From Elymus sibiricus (lineage: Eukaryota; Streptophyta; Magnoliopsida; Poales; Poaceae), in NCBI GenBank assembly GCA_039707655.1, contig CM077667.1, forward strand, positions 418,791,409-418,855,408: a stretch of 64,000 nt of DNA, given 5' to 3'. The position numbers and the translations under genes are program-made. Positions within the stretch are counted from its first letter, which is position 1. Each line of letters begins with the position of its first letter. This document shows, one piece after another, positions 34,282 to 43,912 of this stretch. The notes under the pieces were generated by a model that was not told the DNA's origin, did not search any database, and was given only the letters and a program-made list of their open reading frames with translations.

Positions 34282-35418
34282 GTGCAGGCGGATGATGCTC
34301 CGCCGAATCCAGCTGAACAGCTCGCGTCGCCTTCTGTCGAGGGTACCCCTGCCCCCTCGACCACGACGCCTCCAGCTGTTCCTGGTCACACGATGGTCAC
34401 GCGCACCCGAGATAATACCAGGCGTGCGCTCGTACCGACTGATGGGACCGTGCGCTATGATCCTCGCCGGCGCGCGTTTCATGCGATGCCCGTCTCTCAT
34501 CACGATGCTCTCCGTGAGACTGTCTGGCGTGCAACGATGCTTGATGAGCTCGCTGCCCTTCATCACACCAAGACATGGGTTCTTGTGCCTCATCCGCCGG
34601 GGGTTAACGTTGTGGGGAGTAAGTGGATCTTCAAGACCAAGCATCGTCCAGATGGTTCTGTTGATAAGTATAAGGCACGTCTGGTCGCCCGTGGTTTCAC
34701 CCAGCATCTTGGCATTGACTATGGCGACACGTTCAGTCCGGTTGTCAAGCCGGCTACCGTTCGACTGGTTCTTTCTATTGCTGTGTCTCGAGGATGGAGT
34801 CTTCGGCAGATTGATGTCAGCAATGCATTCCTTCATGGTTATCTGTCTGAGGATGTTTATATGCAGCAGCCGCCTGGGTTTGAGGACGCTCGGTATCCCT
34901 CACATGTGTGCAAGCTGCAGCGGGCTCTCTATGGTCTCAAACAGTCCCCTCGTGCGTGGTATGCTCGGCTCAGTGCACGTCTTCTTGAGCTGGGTCTTCT
35001 CTCCTCCAAAGCAGACACGTCCCTGTTTTTCTTCCTCCATCGTGATGTTTAGATCTATATGCTCGTCTATGTGGATGATATTGTCATTGCCGGATCTTCT
35101 CAGAGAGCTGTTGATGGCCTTGTTCGCTCCCTTGCGGCCAGTTTTCCTATCAAGGACCTCGGGCCGTTGGAGTATTTTCTCGGTTTGGAAGCATCGTACA
35201 ATTCAGGGGGGATGACATTGACTCAACGGAAGTATGCTTTGGATCTTTTGCACCGTATGAGTATGGAGAATTGTAAGCCCACTTCCACACCGTTGTCTAC
35301 ATCGGATCAGCTTGCACGAGTGTCTAGACAACCACTTAGTACCGCTGATTCTTTCCGGTATCGCAGTGTTGTTGGTGGACTGCAGTATTTGACACTCACC
35401 CGTCCGGACATTTCGTTT
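34282..35418 (+). pseudogene. Copia reverse transcriptase part
   Basis: This continues the polyprotein in frame after the TAG. It contains [54 protein letters not shown] and [12 protein letters not shown], then the catalytic YVDDIVIAG at about 35065-35090. A TAG at 35050-35052 lies just before the catalytic motif. The domain reaches RSVVGGLQYLTLTRPDISFAV and is then cut by the inserted LTR complex at 35424. The lost part resumes at 50366. Confidence 0.92.
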
Positions 35419-35423
35419 GCAGT

Positions 35424-35861
35424 TGAAAGCACAACATGCTCCCTTGGTGGTTTTGATAATTCATGACAACATACATTGTCTTTTGGACTAATACCTTTAC
35501 CTAGTGTATTTCAGATACAAGTCCATGGAGAAAAGGATTGGCAAAAGGAGATTGTGGAGATACCCCAAGATGAAAGGAAATAGGTTGGCCAAGATTCAAG
35601 CAAGAGGACTCTACATTTTACATTTGTGAGAAATCACTTTGAGTCCATAGGAAAGCCAATACTATTAAAAGGGGGTAAGGTTTTGCTAGTGAACAATATG
35701 CTCAAACGTGCACAAGTGATAGTCGCCAAAAACATCCACAAGCTCTCCCACTAAAGTCTGTCCTAAGCCAAACACTCAAAATCGGTGCAACCAACATTCC
35801 AAACCCGGTGCCACCGATTCCAAACTCTAGACAGACTCAGCCAAACCCTAGTCACTTCGGT
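35424..35861 (+). repeat. Left part of the outer LTR
   Basis: The first 438 bases of the outer LTR, ending at TCGGT (35857-35861), the target duplication of the nested 9.6 kb element. The LTR resumes at 45433 with the second TCGGT. Confidence 0.85.
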
Positions 35862-36245
35862 TGAAAGCACATTTGCTCCCTTGGTGGTTTTGGTAATTAA
35901 TAACAACATATAAGTCATTGAACTAATGCCTCTACCAAGTATGTTTCAGGAAATGTTCAATGATAGGGATGGCAAAAGGATTGAGGAGATTGTGGAGATA
36001 CCCCAAGATGCAAAGGAAATAGGTTGGCCAAGCTTCAAGGAAGAGGACTCTACATTTTATATTTGTGAGAAATCACTTTGAGTCCATAGGAAAGCCAATA
36101 CTATTAAAAGGGGGTAAGGTCTTGATTGGTGAACAATATGCTCATACGTGCACAAGTGACATTCGCCAAAAACACCCACAAGCTCTCCCACCAAAGTCGG
36201 TCCAAAACCTAACACTCAAAATCGGTGCAACCAACTTTCCTATCC

Positions 36246-36533
36246 CGGTGCCACCGATTCCAAACCCTAGACAGACTCAGCCAAACCCTAGCCACTTCGG
36301 TGCAACCGATTCCATACCGGTGCCACCGAGTTTAGGTTGCCAACTTTCTGTTACGCAAATTCACGTTTTCAGTCCCACCGAGAATGTTGGATCGGCGTCA
36401 CCGAGATTGGAAATCTGACCGTTGGTCACCTTATCGGTGCAACCGAGATTCCTATATCGGTCTCACCGAGATTCAAAAGTTGCCACCTTTTGGTCACTTC
36501 GGTACCACCGAGATTCACACATCGGTATCACCG
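36246..36533. promoter_or_regulatory. CGGT-NNN-ACCG palindrome array in the LTR
   Basis: Seven exact copies of the 11-bp palindrome start at 36246, 36298, 36318, 36435, 36458, 36500 and 36523. Near-copies lie at about 36223, 36370 and 36392. Each exact copy is expected about once per 65 kb by chance. The array lies 44 bases upstream of the TATA box, the position of an enhancer. The 3' LTR (44296-44585) and the outer LTR copies carry the same array. Confidence 0.9.
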
Positions 36534-36576
36534 AGTTGGTCATTTTGTGTGTAACGGTTGGATTTTTGGGGATGCC

Positions 36577-36584
36577 TATATATA
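36577..36584 (+). promoter_or_regulatory. TATA box of the LTR
   Basis: TATATATA in the context GATGCC...CCCC, conserved in all copies of this LTR in the window. Confidence 0.8.
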
Positions 36585-37383
36585 CCCCTTCACCACCAAC
36601 CACTCTACAAAGAGAGCACTCAGAACTATTCCATACTTGCCCATCCAGTTTTCTGAGAGAGAACCACCTAGTCTTGTGTTGAGGTCAAGATCTTCCACTC
36701 CAATCATATGGATCTTGATTTCTAGCCTCCCCAAGTTGCTTTCCACCAATCCCATCTCTTCTACCCAGCCAAATCTGTGAGAGAGTGATTGTGTGTTGAG
36801 GAGTCTATCATCTTGAAGCACAAGAGCAAGGAGTTCATCGTCATTACCGAGCCTATTACCTTTTAGAGGGTGGTGCCTCCTAGATTGGTTAGGTGTCGCT
36901 TGGGAGCCTCCTACCGCGTGTTGTGGAGTGAACCAAGAAGTTTGTACGGGCAAGGAGATCGCCTACTTCGTGAAGATCTACCCATAGTGTGGCTAGTCCT
37001 TCGTGGACGGAAGCCGTTATGGAATAGTCAAGGTTGCTACTTCGTGGACCCTTATGGGTGGAGCCCTCCGTGGACTCTCGCGACCGTTACCCTCCGTGGG
37101 TTGAAGACTCCATAAACGTGGATGTACGATAGCGCCACCTATCGGAACCACGGGAAAAATCCATGCGTCTACAACTGCGTTTGATCCTTCTACCCTATCC
37201 CTTCTATACATGCTTGTTGTTATTTTCCGCTGCCATATACTCTTAGACTTGCATGTGTAGGGTGTACTTGACTTGCCATGAAATCCTAAAAACTGTCAAC
37301 CCTAAAACTTGGCATAGGCAAAACTTTTATTTGGTCAAGTAGTCTAATCACCCCCCCTCTAGACATACTTTCGGTCCTACAAG

Positions 37384-37395
37384 TGGTATCAGAGC
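37384..37395 (+). other. Primer-binding site
   Basis: TGGTATCAGAGC, two bases after the 5' LTR: initiator-Met type. Confidence 0.92.
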
Positions 37396-37434
37396 TTTGG
37401 TCTCCATTGCTTAGGTCTCACAACCTAGGAGAGT

Positions 37435-39474
37435 ATGGCGTCTAGTGAGGGAAGTTATCACCGTAGAGGTCCGTACTTTGATGGCACTAATTTTGCTAGT
37501 TGGAAGCACACAATGAAAATGCATATTCTTGGTCATAACCCCACCATTTGGGTTGTTGTTCGTGTTGGCTTGCAAGGTGAGTTCTTTGCGGATGGACGGG
37601 AACCGGATCGTGAAGCGACCGCGGATGAGTTGAAGATGTTGCAACTCAATGCTCAAGCATGCGACATTCTATTCAACTGCTTGTGCCCCGAAGAATTCAA
37701 CAAAATCAGTCGTCTTGAGAATGCAAAAGAGATTTGGGATACTTTGGTTGATATGCACGAAGGAACTGAGTCCGTGAGAGAATCCAAGTTAGATGTTCTT
37801 CAAGGTCAGCTTGACAAGTTCAAGATGAAGGATGGTGAAGGAGTCGCAGAGATGTACTCTAGGCTAGCTCTCATCACAAATGAGATTGCCGGCTTAGGAA
37901 GCGAAGAAATGACAGACAAATTCATCATCAAGAAGATACTTAGAGCTTTGGATGAAAGATACGACACCGTGTGCACATTGATCCAAATGATGCCCAACTA
38001 CAAAGATCTCAAGCCTACGGAAGTCATTGGAAGGATTGTTGCTCATGAGATGACACTCAAAGACAAGGAAGAGCTACATCACAAGTCTAGCGGTGCTTAC
38101 AAAGCCACAAGTGATGCTCCCGCAACTTCAAACAACAACCTTGTCACCAATGAAGAGATAAGTCTCATGGTCAAGAAATTCAACAAGTTCTACAAGAATA
38201 GAGGCAAAGAAAGAAGCTCCAATTCTAGATATGATGAGAAGCGTTCGTCAAGTCGTGACCGCAATTGCTACAATTGTGGGAAGCCCGGACACTACTCAAA
38301 TGAGTGCACGGCTCCCTACAAACGAAGAGAAGAGTCGCCTCGAAGACGAAGCTCAAGGAATGATTCACCTCAAAGAGAGAGAAGGAGTAGAGATGATCGT
38401 TATGAACGAAGACCCTCAAGGAGAAGTAGGGATTCGGAGAAGGACAAGTACACCAAGAGCTACACAAGAAGAAAACATCAAGCTCATGTTGGTGAATGGG
38501 TTTCCGGCTCCGACTCCGACAACAACTCCGAGAGAAGCTATCTTTCCGACTTCGACTATAGTCAAGATGATGGTGTTGCCGGAATTGCTCTAGTGACTAC
38601 CAACTCCTACGATCTATTTGATTCACCAAACGAAGGGAGTGGAAGTTGCTTCATGGCTAAAGGCCCCAAGGTATCACACCCCGAATATCTTGATTTTGAT
38701 AGTGATGAAGATGATTTGCTTTATGATGATGACTTGCTTTGTGATAAAACTAGTGATATTGATAAAAATGAACTTGATAATTCTCATGCTAGTCAAGATA
38801 AGTCACTTGATGATGATAAGGTGAAAATAGAAGAACTAACTAAAGAACTAAACACTCTTAAGTTAGCTCATGAATCTACTCTCGAAGATCATAGAGAGCT
38901 TGTGAGAACTCATGAGAAGCTACGCTTCGAGAAGCTCAACTTGGAGCAAGAGCATGAGTTTCTCAAAGCTATCAATGACGATCTCCGAAAGAAGACTTCA
39001 TCTTATCTAGCCAAACGACTACTCTTGTCTACATTCATGCCTCAGGTTAAAAATAAGCAATCTAGTAACAAAGGCAAGAAAGATTCTTCATCTAGTAGCA
39101 ACAATAAAAATGCTAAACCCAATGATGTTGCCTCTAGTAGTTCCATTGATTCCACTAATGATGATTCTCTTAGCCAAGTTATACTTGAGCAAGAAAATGC
39201 TTTATTGAAAGGAATTATAGAGAAAGGTGTCTACAAGAGTCTTGCCGGATGTAAGCAATTTGAGGAAATTGTACGCAAGCACGGAGGATACCGGAAGAAT
39301 CGTGGTGTTGGCTACTTCAACGCTAATGGAGTTGAATGGGAAGAAGGTCAATACCCCAAGCCCAAGTTTGTTCCTCAAAAGGAGAAGTATGAAAATACTC
39401 TTCCCAAGGGGACAAACACTCAAGATGACCTTCCACCACAAGACCACAAGCTCAAGGGCAAGAACAAGCTTTAA
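37435..39474 (+). CDS. Copia/Sirevirus-type Gag, 679 aa
   Basis: An intact structural protein that would form virus-like particles. The N-terminal block PYFDGTNFASWKHTMKMHI (residues 13-31) and the UBN2-type gag domain (to about residue 200) are typical of Copia. A CCHC knuckle, CYNCGKPGHYSNEC, sits at residues 278-291 and is followed by an Arg/Ser-rich basic region. An acidic stretch and a long probable coiled coil lie at about residues 455-530. The start at 37435 is the first ATG, 40 bases after the primer site. The frame closes with TAA. In the same frame after the stop, a 47-codon tail with two WVPK-type motifs runs to 39618, as in the spacer before protease in relatives. No protease follows. 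Confidence 0.93.
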   Translation: MASSEGSYHRRGPYFDGTNFASWKHTMKMHILGHNPTIWVVVRVGLQGEFFADGREPDREATADELKMLQLNAQACDILFNCLCPEEFNKISRLENAKEIWDTLVDMHEGTESVRESKLDVLQGQLDKFKMKDGEGVAEMYSRLALITNEIAGLGSEEMTDKFIIKKILRALDERYDTVCTLIQMMPNYKDLKPTEVIGRIVAHEMTLKDKEELHHKSSGAYKATSDAPATSNNNLVTNEEISLMVKKFNKFYKNRGKERSSNSRYDEKRSSSRDRNCYNCGKPGHYSNECTAPYKRREESPRRRSSRNDSPQRERRSRDDRYERRPSRRSRDSEKDKYTKSYTRRKHQAHVGEWVSGSDSDNNSERSYLSDFDYSQDDGVAGIALVTTNSYDLFDSPNEGSGSCFMAKGPKVSHPEYLDFDSDEDDLLYDDDLLCDKTSDIDKNELDNSHASQDKSLDDDKVKIEELTKELNTLKLAHESTLEDHRELVRTHEKLRFEKLNLEQEHEFLKAINDDLRKKTSSYLAKRLLLSTFMPQVKNKQSSNKGKKDSSSSSNNKNAKPNDVASSSSIDSTNDDSLSQVILEQENALLKGIIEKGVYKSLAGCKQFEEIVRKHGGYRKNRGVGYFNANGVEWEEGQYPKPKFVPQKEKYENTLPKGTNTQDDLPPQDHKLKGKNKL

Positions 39475-40500
39475 GAGGACATTGACTCATATGAAGATGA
39501 ATCCCTAGCTATGGTGGAGTGGGTTCCCAAGGCTACTTCAAGCTCAACTTCTACAAAGGCTACTTCAACACCAAGGATCCCCATCAACTTGATGTGGGTT
39601 CCCAAGAAGAAGAACTAGTATGTTCTTGAGGGGGTGACTCCGCCAATGAAATTCACTCACATTCATTATTGGCAAGAATTATTTGCAATCAACATCAACT
39701 CTATGCAATAGTTCAAGGAGTCACACATTCCCTCAAAGGTAAGCAAGGGACAAGGTAATCAACAAATCAATGGACATCATAACATATGCTTTGCACTCCA
39801 TGTCCATAGATATCCTTGTATTTGTCTCTTGTGTGTGTTGGGACTAACCCATGTAGGTGAGAAGAGTAAGGAAACAACAAAGATGCTCCCAACTCTTGGT
39901 GATCTTCATCAACCTTGAGCATCCACAACTACCTCACCAACATGAAGTCTTCATCGACAAAACCCAAGGTTAGTTTATCCCTCTTATGGGGGGATGTCAC
40001 ATCAAGGGGGAGCTTTACTCTAAGAGTTGAGTCAAAGCATCTCTTAGTATGCGACAACATTAAATGCTTTATGTAAAAGTGGTAACCCCACTTGTGCTTA
40101 AACGATGAGTATGACCTATGATCAAGTATTCTTACTTGGATCCTAAGTCAAATACTCATATATAGATGACTTCGTCATCGCCCAAGTGCTTGTTAGATGC
40201 TAGTGTGTTTGTGCATGTTTGTCATGATTTCATTCGACATCTTTATTGTGTGAGCATGTTGGTCTGCATTTATTTTCTCGTTCGAGGACATCCAATTGTT
40301 GCTATTTGGCTTTTGATTTATCTTTTGCCAATTGGATGGACAAGAATGCCTAGGACCACTCTTTAGCTATCTATGCTTTCTCACCTCATATTCTATTCAT
40401 GCTGCATCACAAAATTTGAACAAGTACCTTTCGATCCCTCTGTGTGTGGAGCACTCGGAGTTCCGTATCGACAAGGACTGACCATTAAAACCTCCCAAGT
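39475..40500 (+). other. Spacer without pol
   Basis: This is where protease, integrase and RT should be, but no such motifs occur in any frame. A strong splice-donor match (AAAG|GTAAGC) lies at 39738/39739, and TAG|GTGAGA at about 39857. Clear PPT-like text is absent. Confidence 0.6.
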
Positions 40501-40528
40501 GCATCTCGGTGGAACCAACCCACAATCT

Positions 40529-40687
40529 CGGTCTCACCGAATGCCTAGGGTTGATCTGGTTTTCAATCTCGGTACTGCCGATTTCATATTCTCGGTTACA
40601 CCGAGTTTCCCTGTCAACTGACAGTTGTGGAACTCGGTGACACCAAAAACATAAAATCGGTATCACCGACAGTGGTGGGTATATATA
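40529..40687 (+). promoter_or_regulatory. Internal promoter with palindrome array before the accessory ORF
   Basis: Exact CGGT-NNN-ACCG palindromes at 40529, 40593 and 40658, with near-copies between them, lead to TATATATA at 40680-40687, only 12 bases after the last one. Downstream is a GC-rich stretch with an AAACCCTAA motif (about 40735) that looks like a plant 5' leader. Five more exact palindromes follow at 41027, 41050, 41092, 41115 and 41164. The layout copies that of the LTR promoter. Confidence 0.6.
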
Positions 40688-41318
40688 TCTGTGGACCCGA
40701 CGCTTTGAAATTTCATCCTCAAACCGTCGCGCCCCAAACCCTAAGCTGCCGCTTCGAGACCCCTGGTCATCGCCTTGCCTTCCCGAGCCTTCTCCGCCGC
40801 TGGGAATCGCCGTCGTCGACGAAATCTGCTCCATCGTCGCCGCCGTAGCGGATCCGCACCAAGTTAGGGTACGGATTCGACCTCCTTTGCGCCTCCCCTT
40901 CTAATTCTTGCGCATTGGATTTGTTTTCTCTATAAGCCACTGTGTGCACTGCCTCCAATCCACAAGAACATCCATAGCTTAGCGAATGATTGATTTTCTA
41001 GGGTTTGCCTTCCGCCCGACGCAACTCGGTAGAACCGAATCAAGAAAATCGGTACCACCGATTTTCGTTTCTGTGTTGCTGAGAACTGTCTCGGTGAAAC
41101 CGAGTACTCCTTTTCGGTCCCACCGAAAAGGGTGCCAAGTTTCTGTTAAAGGGACAGTCAGTCTCGGTGTCACCGAAAATTCTGCTTCGGCCTTACCGAT
41201 TTGTATCTGACAGAATGCAAAACTTTGAAAATCTTTTGTTCAAACTTTCAAAAACCAGCCTCATTTTGTGATGACTCATTCTATTCTGCTCATCTATATT
41301 CTATTCACAGGGTCAGAT

Positions 41319-43433
41319 ATGTCAGATCCAGAGGACAGTCATAATGATCTCCGAGAGCAAAGTGTTGAGATGGATTCAGGCACTAGTCCTGAGTCGAGTT
41401 CATCTTCGGATCCAGGCACCCCCAGTTCTCATGGGTTGCCCAAAGCTGCTACGAGGACAAGGAAGAAGCTGAACTCAGATGAAGAAGATTCAGATTTTGT
41501 GCCGGAAGAAATTCTTGCCAAGAAGCAAGAGAAAGCTGCCAATGAAGCTACTTCTTCCAGGAGAGTTATTGGGAAAGTCTATGCTAGCTCTGAAGCTAGG
41601 AGAGCACCTGAGAGTGCTAGAGCTACCATAACTGTTGAGCCCCCAAAGAAGTCATTGCCCAAGAAGGCAGGAGAGAAGAAGAAAGCAAGAAAGAGGATTG
41701 TTCATGTTATTGGCAGAAGGACTTCCATGTATGAAGATCCAGAAGAGGCTGCTGGTGCTGCTGCTGAGGAGGAGGAAGAACATGTTGAGAAGGCTCCTCC
41801 CAAGAAGAAACAAAAGAAACTCATGTCTGATGCTATGCCAAAGACTGGTACTTCCAAGAGTACCAAGTCTGTCCCCAAGAAGCCTGCTGCTGAGAAGCCT
41901 AAGAAATTGTCTAGGCACATTCCTGCTTCTGAAAAGAACAAAGGGACTACCTCCAGAGTTGAGGATGATGATGCTATGTTAGCTTTGATGAAGCTTAGAC
42001 CTCACCTTCCAGTTCACAATGCCAGCTACCCACTAGCTGAGGATATGAAGAAGAGGAAGGATACAGGTTTGAGGGCATGGAGAGCTGCTGATCCATATGC
42101 CCAGAGGAAGAAGACAGTTGTGGACTACAGATTTTTCACCAAAGAGCAACAGAATTTCTATGAGACTGTGCTCCTTGACAAGAGTCCAGCTGTGAGCGAT
42201 ATGCGCTATGTTGACTGGAAATTCATCGAGGAAAACAAGGACTACTTTCCAAGTGTCCAAGATAATTTCCACTGCATTGGTTTGGATGAGTTTGTTGGCA
42301 GAGAGTTCACTGCTTGGAATGATGAAATGATCATGCAATTCTACTCCACTGCACATTTCTATGGAGACGGTAGAATTGTATGGATGACTGAAAGTGCAAG
42401 GTATGAATCCACTGTTGAAGAATGGGCTACCATCTTAGGAGTCCCAGAAGCACAGGATGGTGATTTGGATGTCTACTCAGAATCCAAGGAGAGCCACAAT
42501 GCTATGGCTAATATGTACAAGGAGATCCCTGCTGCAAATGTGAAGACTCACAAGCTAGGATCCATCTATTTCCTTCAGGCTGGCCTCCGCACCATGAACA
42601 CCATTCTGAGGCATACTTTGATGCCCAAGTCAGGAGATGAAAAGATGATCCGAGGCTACTCCATCAATATGCTGATCCACCTTGACAGACACACCAGGAT
42701 CAGAGTCATGGATTTGATTGTTGAGACAATCAAGAGGGTTGCTGCTGATCAGAAGCGCTCTTGCTGTTATGCACCCTACATCCAGATGCTTATCAACTCA
42801 AAGTTGGAGAAGCACATTTTTGCTCTAGATCGTCCACATTTACCCCTACAGCCAGATCTCGAGGACAATGTTGTGGTGATGAACCCAGATCATCCCACTT
42901 CAGCTGCTGCTCAAGCAGAGGCAAAGGCAGCTAGAGCCGCTAGTGCTCAAGTCCCTAGATCCAGGAATGAGCAAATGGATCTTCTGATTTTATCAGTCCA
43001 GGACATGAAGAAGGATATTAAGGAGATACTGGAGAATCAGAACAGTCTTGTGAGGATATTCGAGAACAGAATCAAGACACTAAATGATAAGGTGGATGGA
43101 CTGACGAAGACAGTGAATGAGCTCAAGAAGGAAGTTGACTCAGTGCCTCTTCCTCATTCTTCTGATTCTGATGATGATGATGATGATGATGGATCACCTC
43201 TCGGGACAGGCACACAGTTTCCCACTCAGGCCAGATCAGCCACTGTGCCAGCTCCAGACTTGAGGCCCTCTTCATCAGCTCCTGCTGCTGTTTCCTCAGC
43301 TCCTGCTCCATCAGCTCCAGTTCCTCCAGCTTCTACACCAACTCCGTCCGCGACGTCTGCTGACATCTTCGCCGACGCTGTTCTCTCGACTCCTTCATCA
43401 ACAACCGGAGGAGATCAGCCCAAGAACGATTAG
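41319..43433 (+). CDS. Retrotransposon accessory protein, about 704 aa
   Basis: The frame is open from 41268, but I prefer the ATG at 41319, which lies nine bases after a good splice-acceptor match (TTCTATTCACAG at 41299-41310). The N-terminal third is Ser/Lys/Glu-rich with basic clusters that could act as nuclear localisation signals. The middle (about residues 225-510) is a compact, Trp/Tyr-containing domain with YRFFTKEQQNFYE and GREFTAWNDEMIMQFYSTA. It reminds me of the retrotransposon-associated family described as putative plant transposon protein. A probable coiled coil (about 555-610), a poly-Asp run and a Pro/Ala/Ser-rich tail complete it. No transmembrane segment or signal peptide is evident, so an envelope function is unlikely. 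The function is unknown. Confidence 0.75.
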   Translation: MSDPEDSHNDLREQSVEMDSGTSPESSSSSDPGTPSSHGLPKAATRTRKKLNSDEEDSDFVPEEILAKKQEKAANEATSSRRVIGKVYASSEARRAPESARATITVEPPKKSLPKKAGEKKKARKRIVHVIGRRTSMYEDPEEAAGAAAEEEEEHVEKAPPKKKQKKLMSDAMPKTGTSKSTKSVPKKPAAEKPKKLSRHIPASEKNKGTTSRVEDDDAMLALMKLRPHLPVHNASYPLAEDMKKRKDTGLRAWRAADPYAQRKKTVVDYRFFTKEQQNFYETVLLDKSPAVSDMRYVDWKFIEENKDYFPSVQDNFHCIGLDEFVGREFTAWNDEMIMQFYSTAHFYGDGRIVWMTESARYESTVEEWATILGVPEAQDGDLDVYSESKESHNAMANMYKEIPAANVKTHKLGSIYFLQAGLRTMNTILRHTLMPKSGDEKMIRGYSINMLIHLDRHTRIRVMDLIVETIKRVAADQKRSCCYAPYIQMLINSKLEKHIFALDRPHLPLQPDLEDNVVVMNPDHPTSAAAQAEAKAARAASAQVPRSRNEQMDLLILSVQDMKKDIKEILENQNSLVRIFENRIKTLNDKVDGLTKTVNELKKEVDSVPLPHSSDSDDDDDDDGSPLGTGTQFPTQARSATVPAPDLRPSSSAPAAVSSAPAPSAPVPPASTPTPSATSADIFADAVLSTPSSTTGGDQPKND

Positions 43434-43912
43434 TTGTATGCCTTTGAACTTTTTGGTAACTTGTTGCCAAAGGGGGAGAAGTGTATATAGATCTTTAGGC
43501 TTCGAGTGAGAGAGCGTTTTGGTGTCTTTGCTGCTGCTTTTCAAAAACAATTTCGTCTTTTGGTTGCTTGTGATACATGGTTCTTTGTGTTTGATCATGT
43601 GTGTTATGCAACTATTTCCTATCATCTTAATGCTCATGAGATGATCATTATCTTTGCTTGATTGTGTTGTGCTATGATGTTCACTCTAATTATTCTCGCA
43701 CACCACCAAGTTGTATGTGACATGGAAGAAGTGTCCCATGTACCTAATCGATTGTGCATTTGCATTCAAACGCAAATTCGAAATAATGCACAAATTTAGG
43801 GGGAGCTCTTGTTTATCACATACTTCTCATAGCGACGATTATATTCATTGATTATATCATATGTCGAAGCTATGATCTATATGTTGTCATCAATTACCAA
43901 AAAGGGGGAGAT
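43434..43912 (+). promoter_or_regulatory. Multiple polypurine tracts before the 3' LTR
   Basis: AAAGGGGGAGAA at 43469-43480, AGGGGGAG at 43798-43805, and the LTR-proximal AAAAAGGGGGAGA at 43899-43911. The last would prime plus-strand synthesis. Repeated tracts in this position are a feature described for Sireviruses. Confidence 0.8.

Larger units (their letters stand above)
35862..37381 (+). repeat. 5' LTR of the gag/accessory-ORF element
   Basis: It begins TGAAAGCACATTTGCTCCC and ends CTTTCGGTCCTACA. The U3 part holds the palindrome array (36246-36533) and a TATATATA box at 36577-36584, with the R/U5 part downstream. Confidence 0.92.

Noticed and set aside
34181..35215. 344-codon frame overlapping the Copia RT
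   Set aside because: Out-of-frame shadow. The frame with conserved RT motifs is the other one, despite its stop codons.
36220..36540. Regular short repeats that could suggest a CRISPR-like array
   Set aside because: Units are 11-bp palindromes at uneven spacing inside an LTR of a plant genome; no repeat-spacer structure.
36065..37115. Several 80-147 codon frames repeated in each copy of the Sirevirus-like LTR
   Set aside because: They are made of the CGGT/ACCG palindrome text and leader sequence. Their recurrence reflects LTR copies, not genes.
41268..41318. First ATG of the accessory ORF
   Set aside because: The extra 17 residues lie across a probable splice acceptor. The ATG at 41319 begins the acidic, Ser-rich N-terminus.
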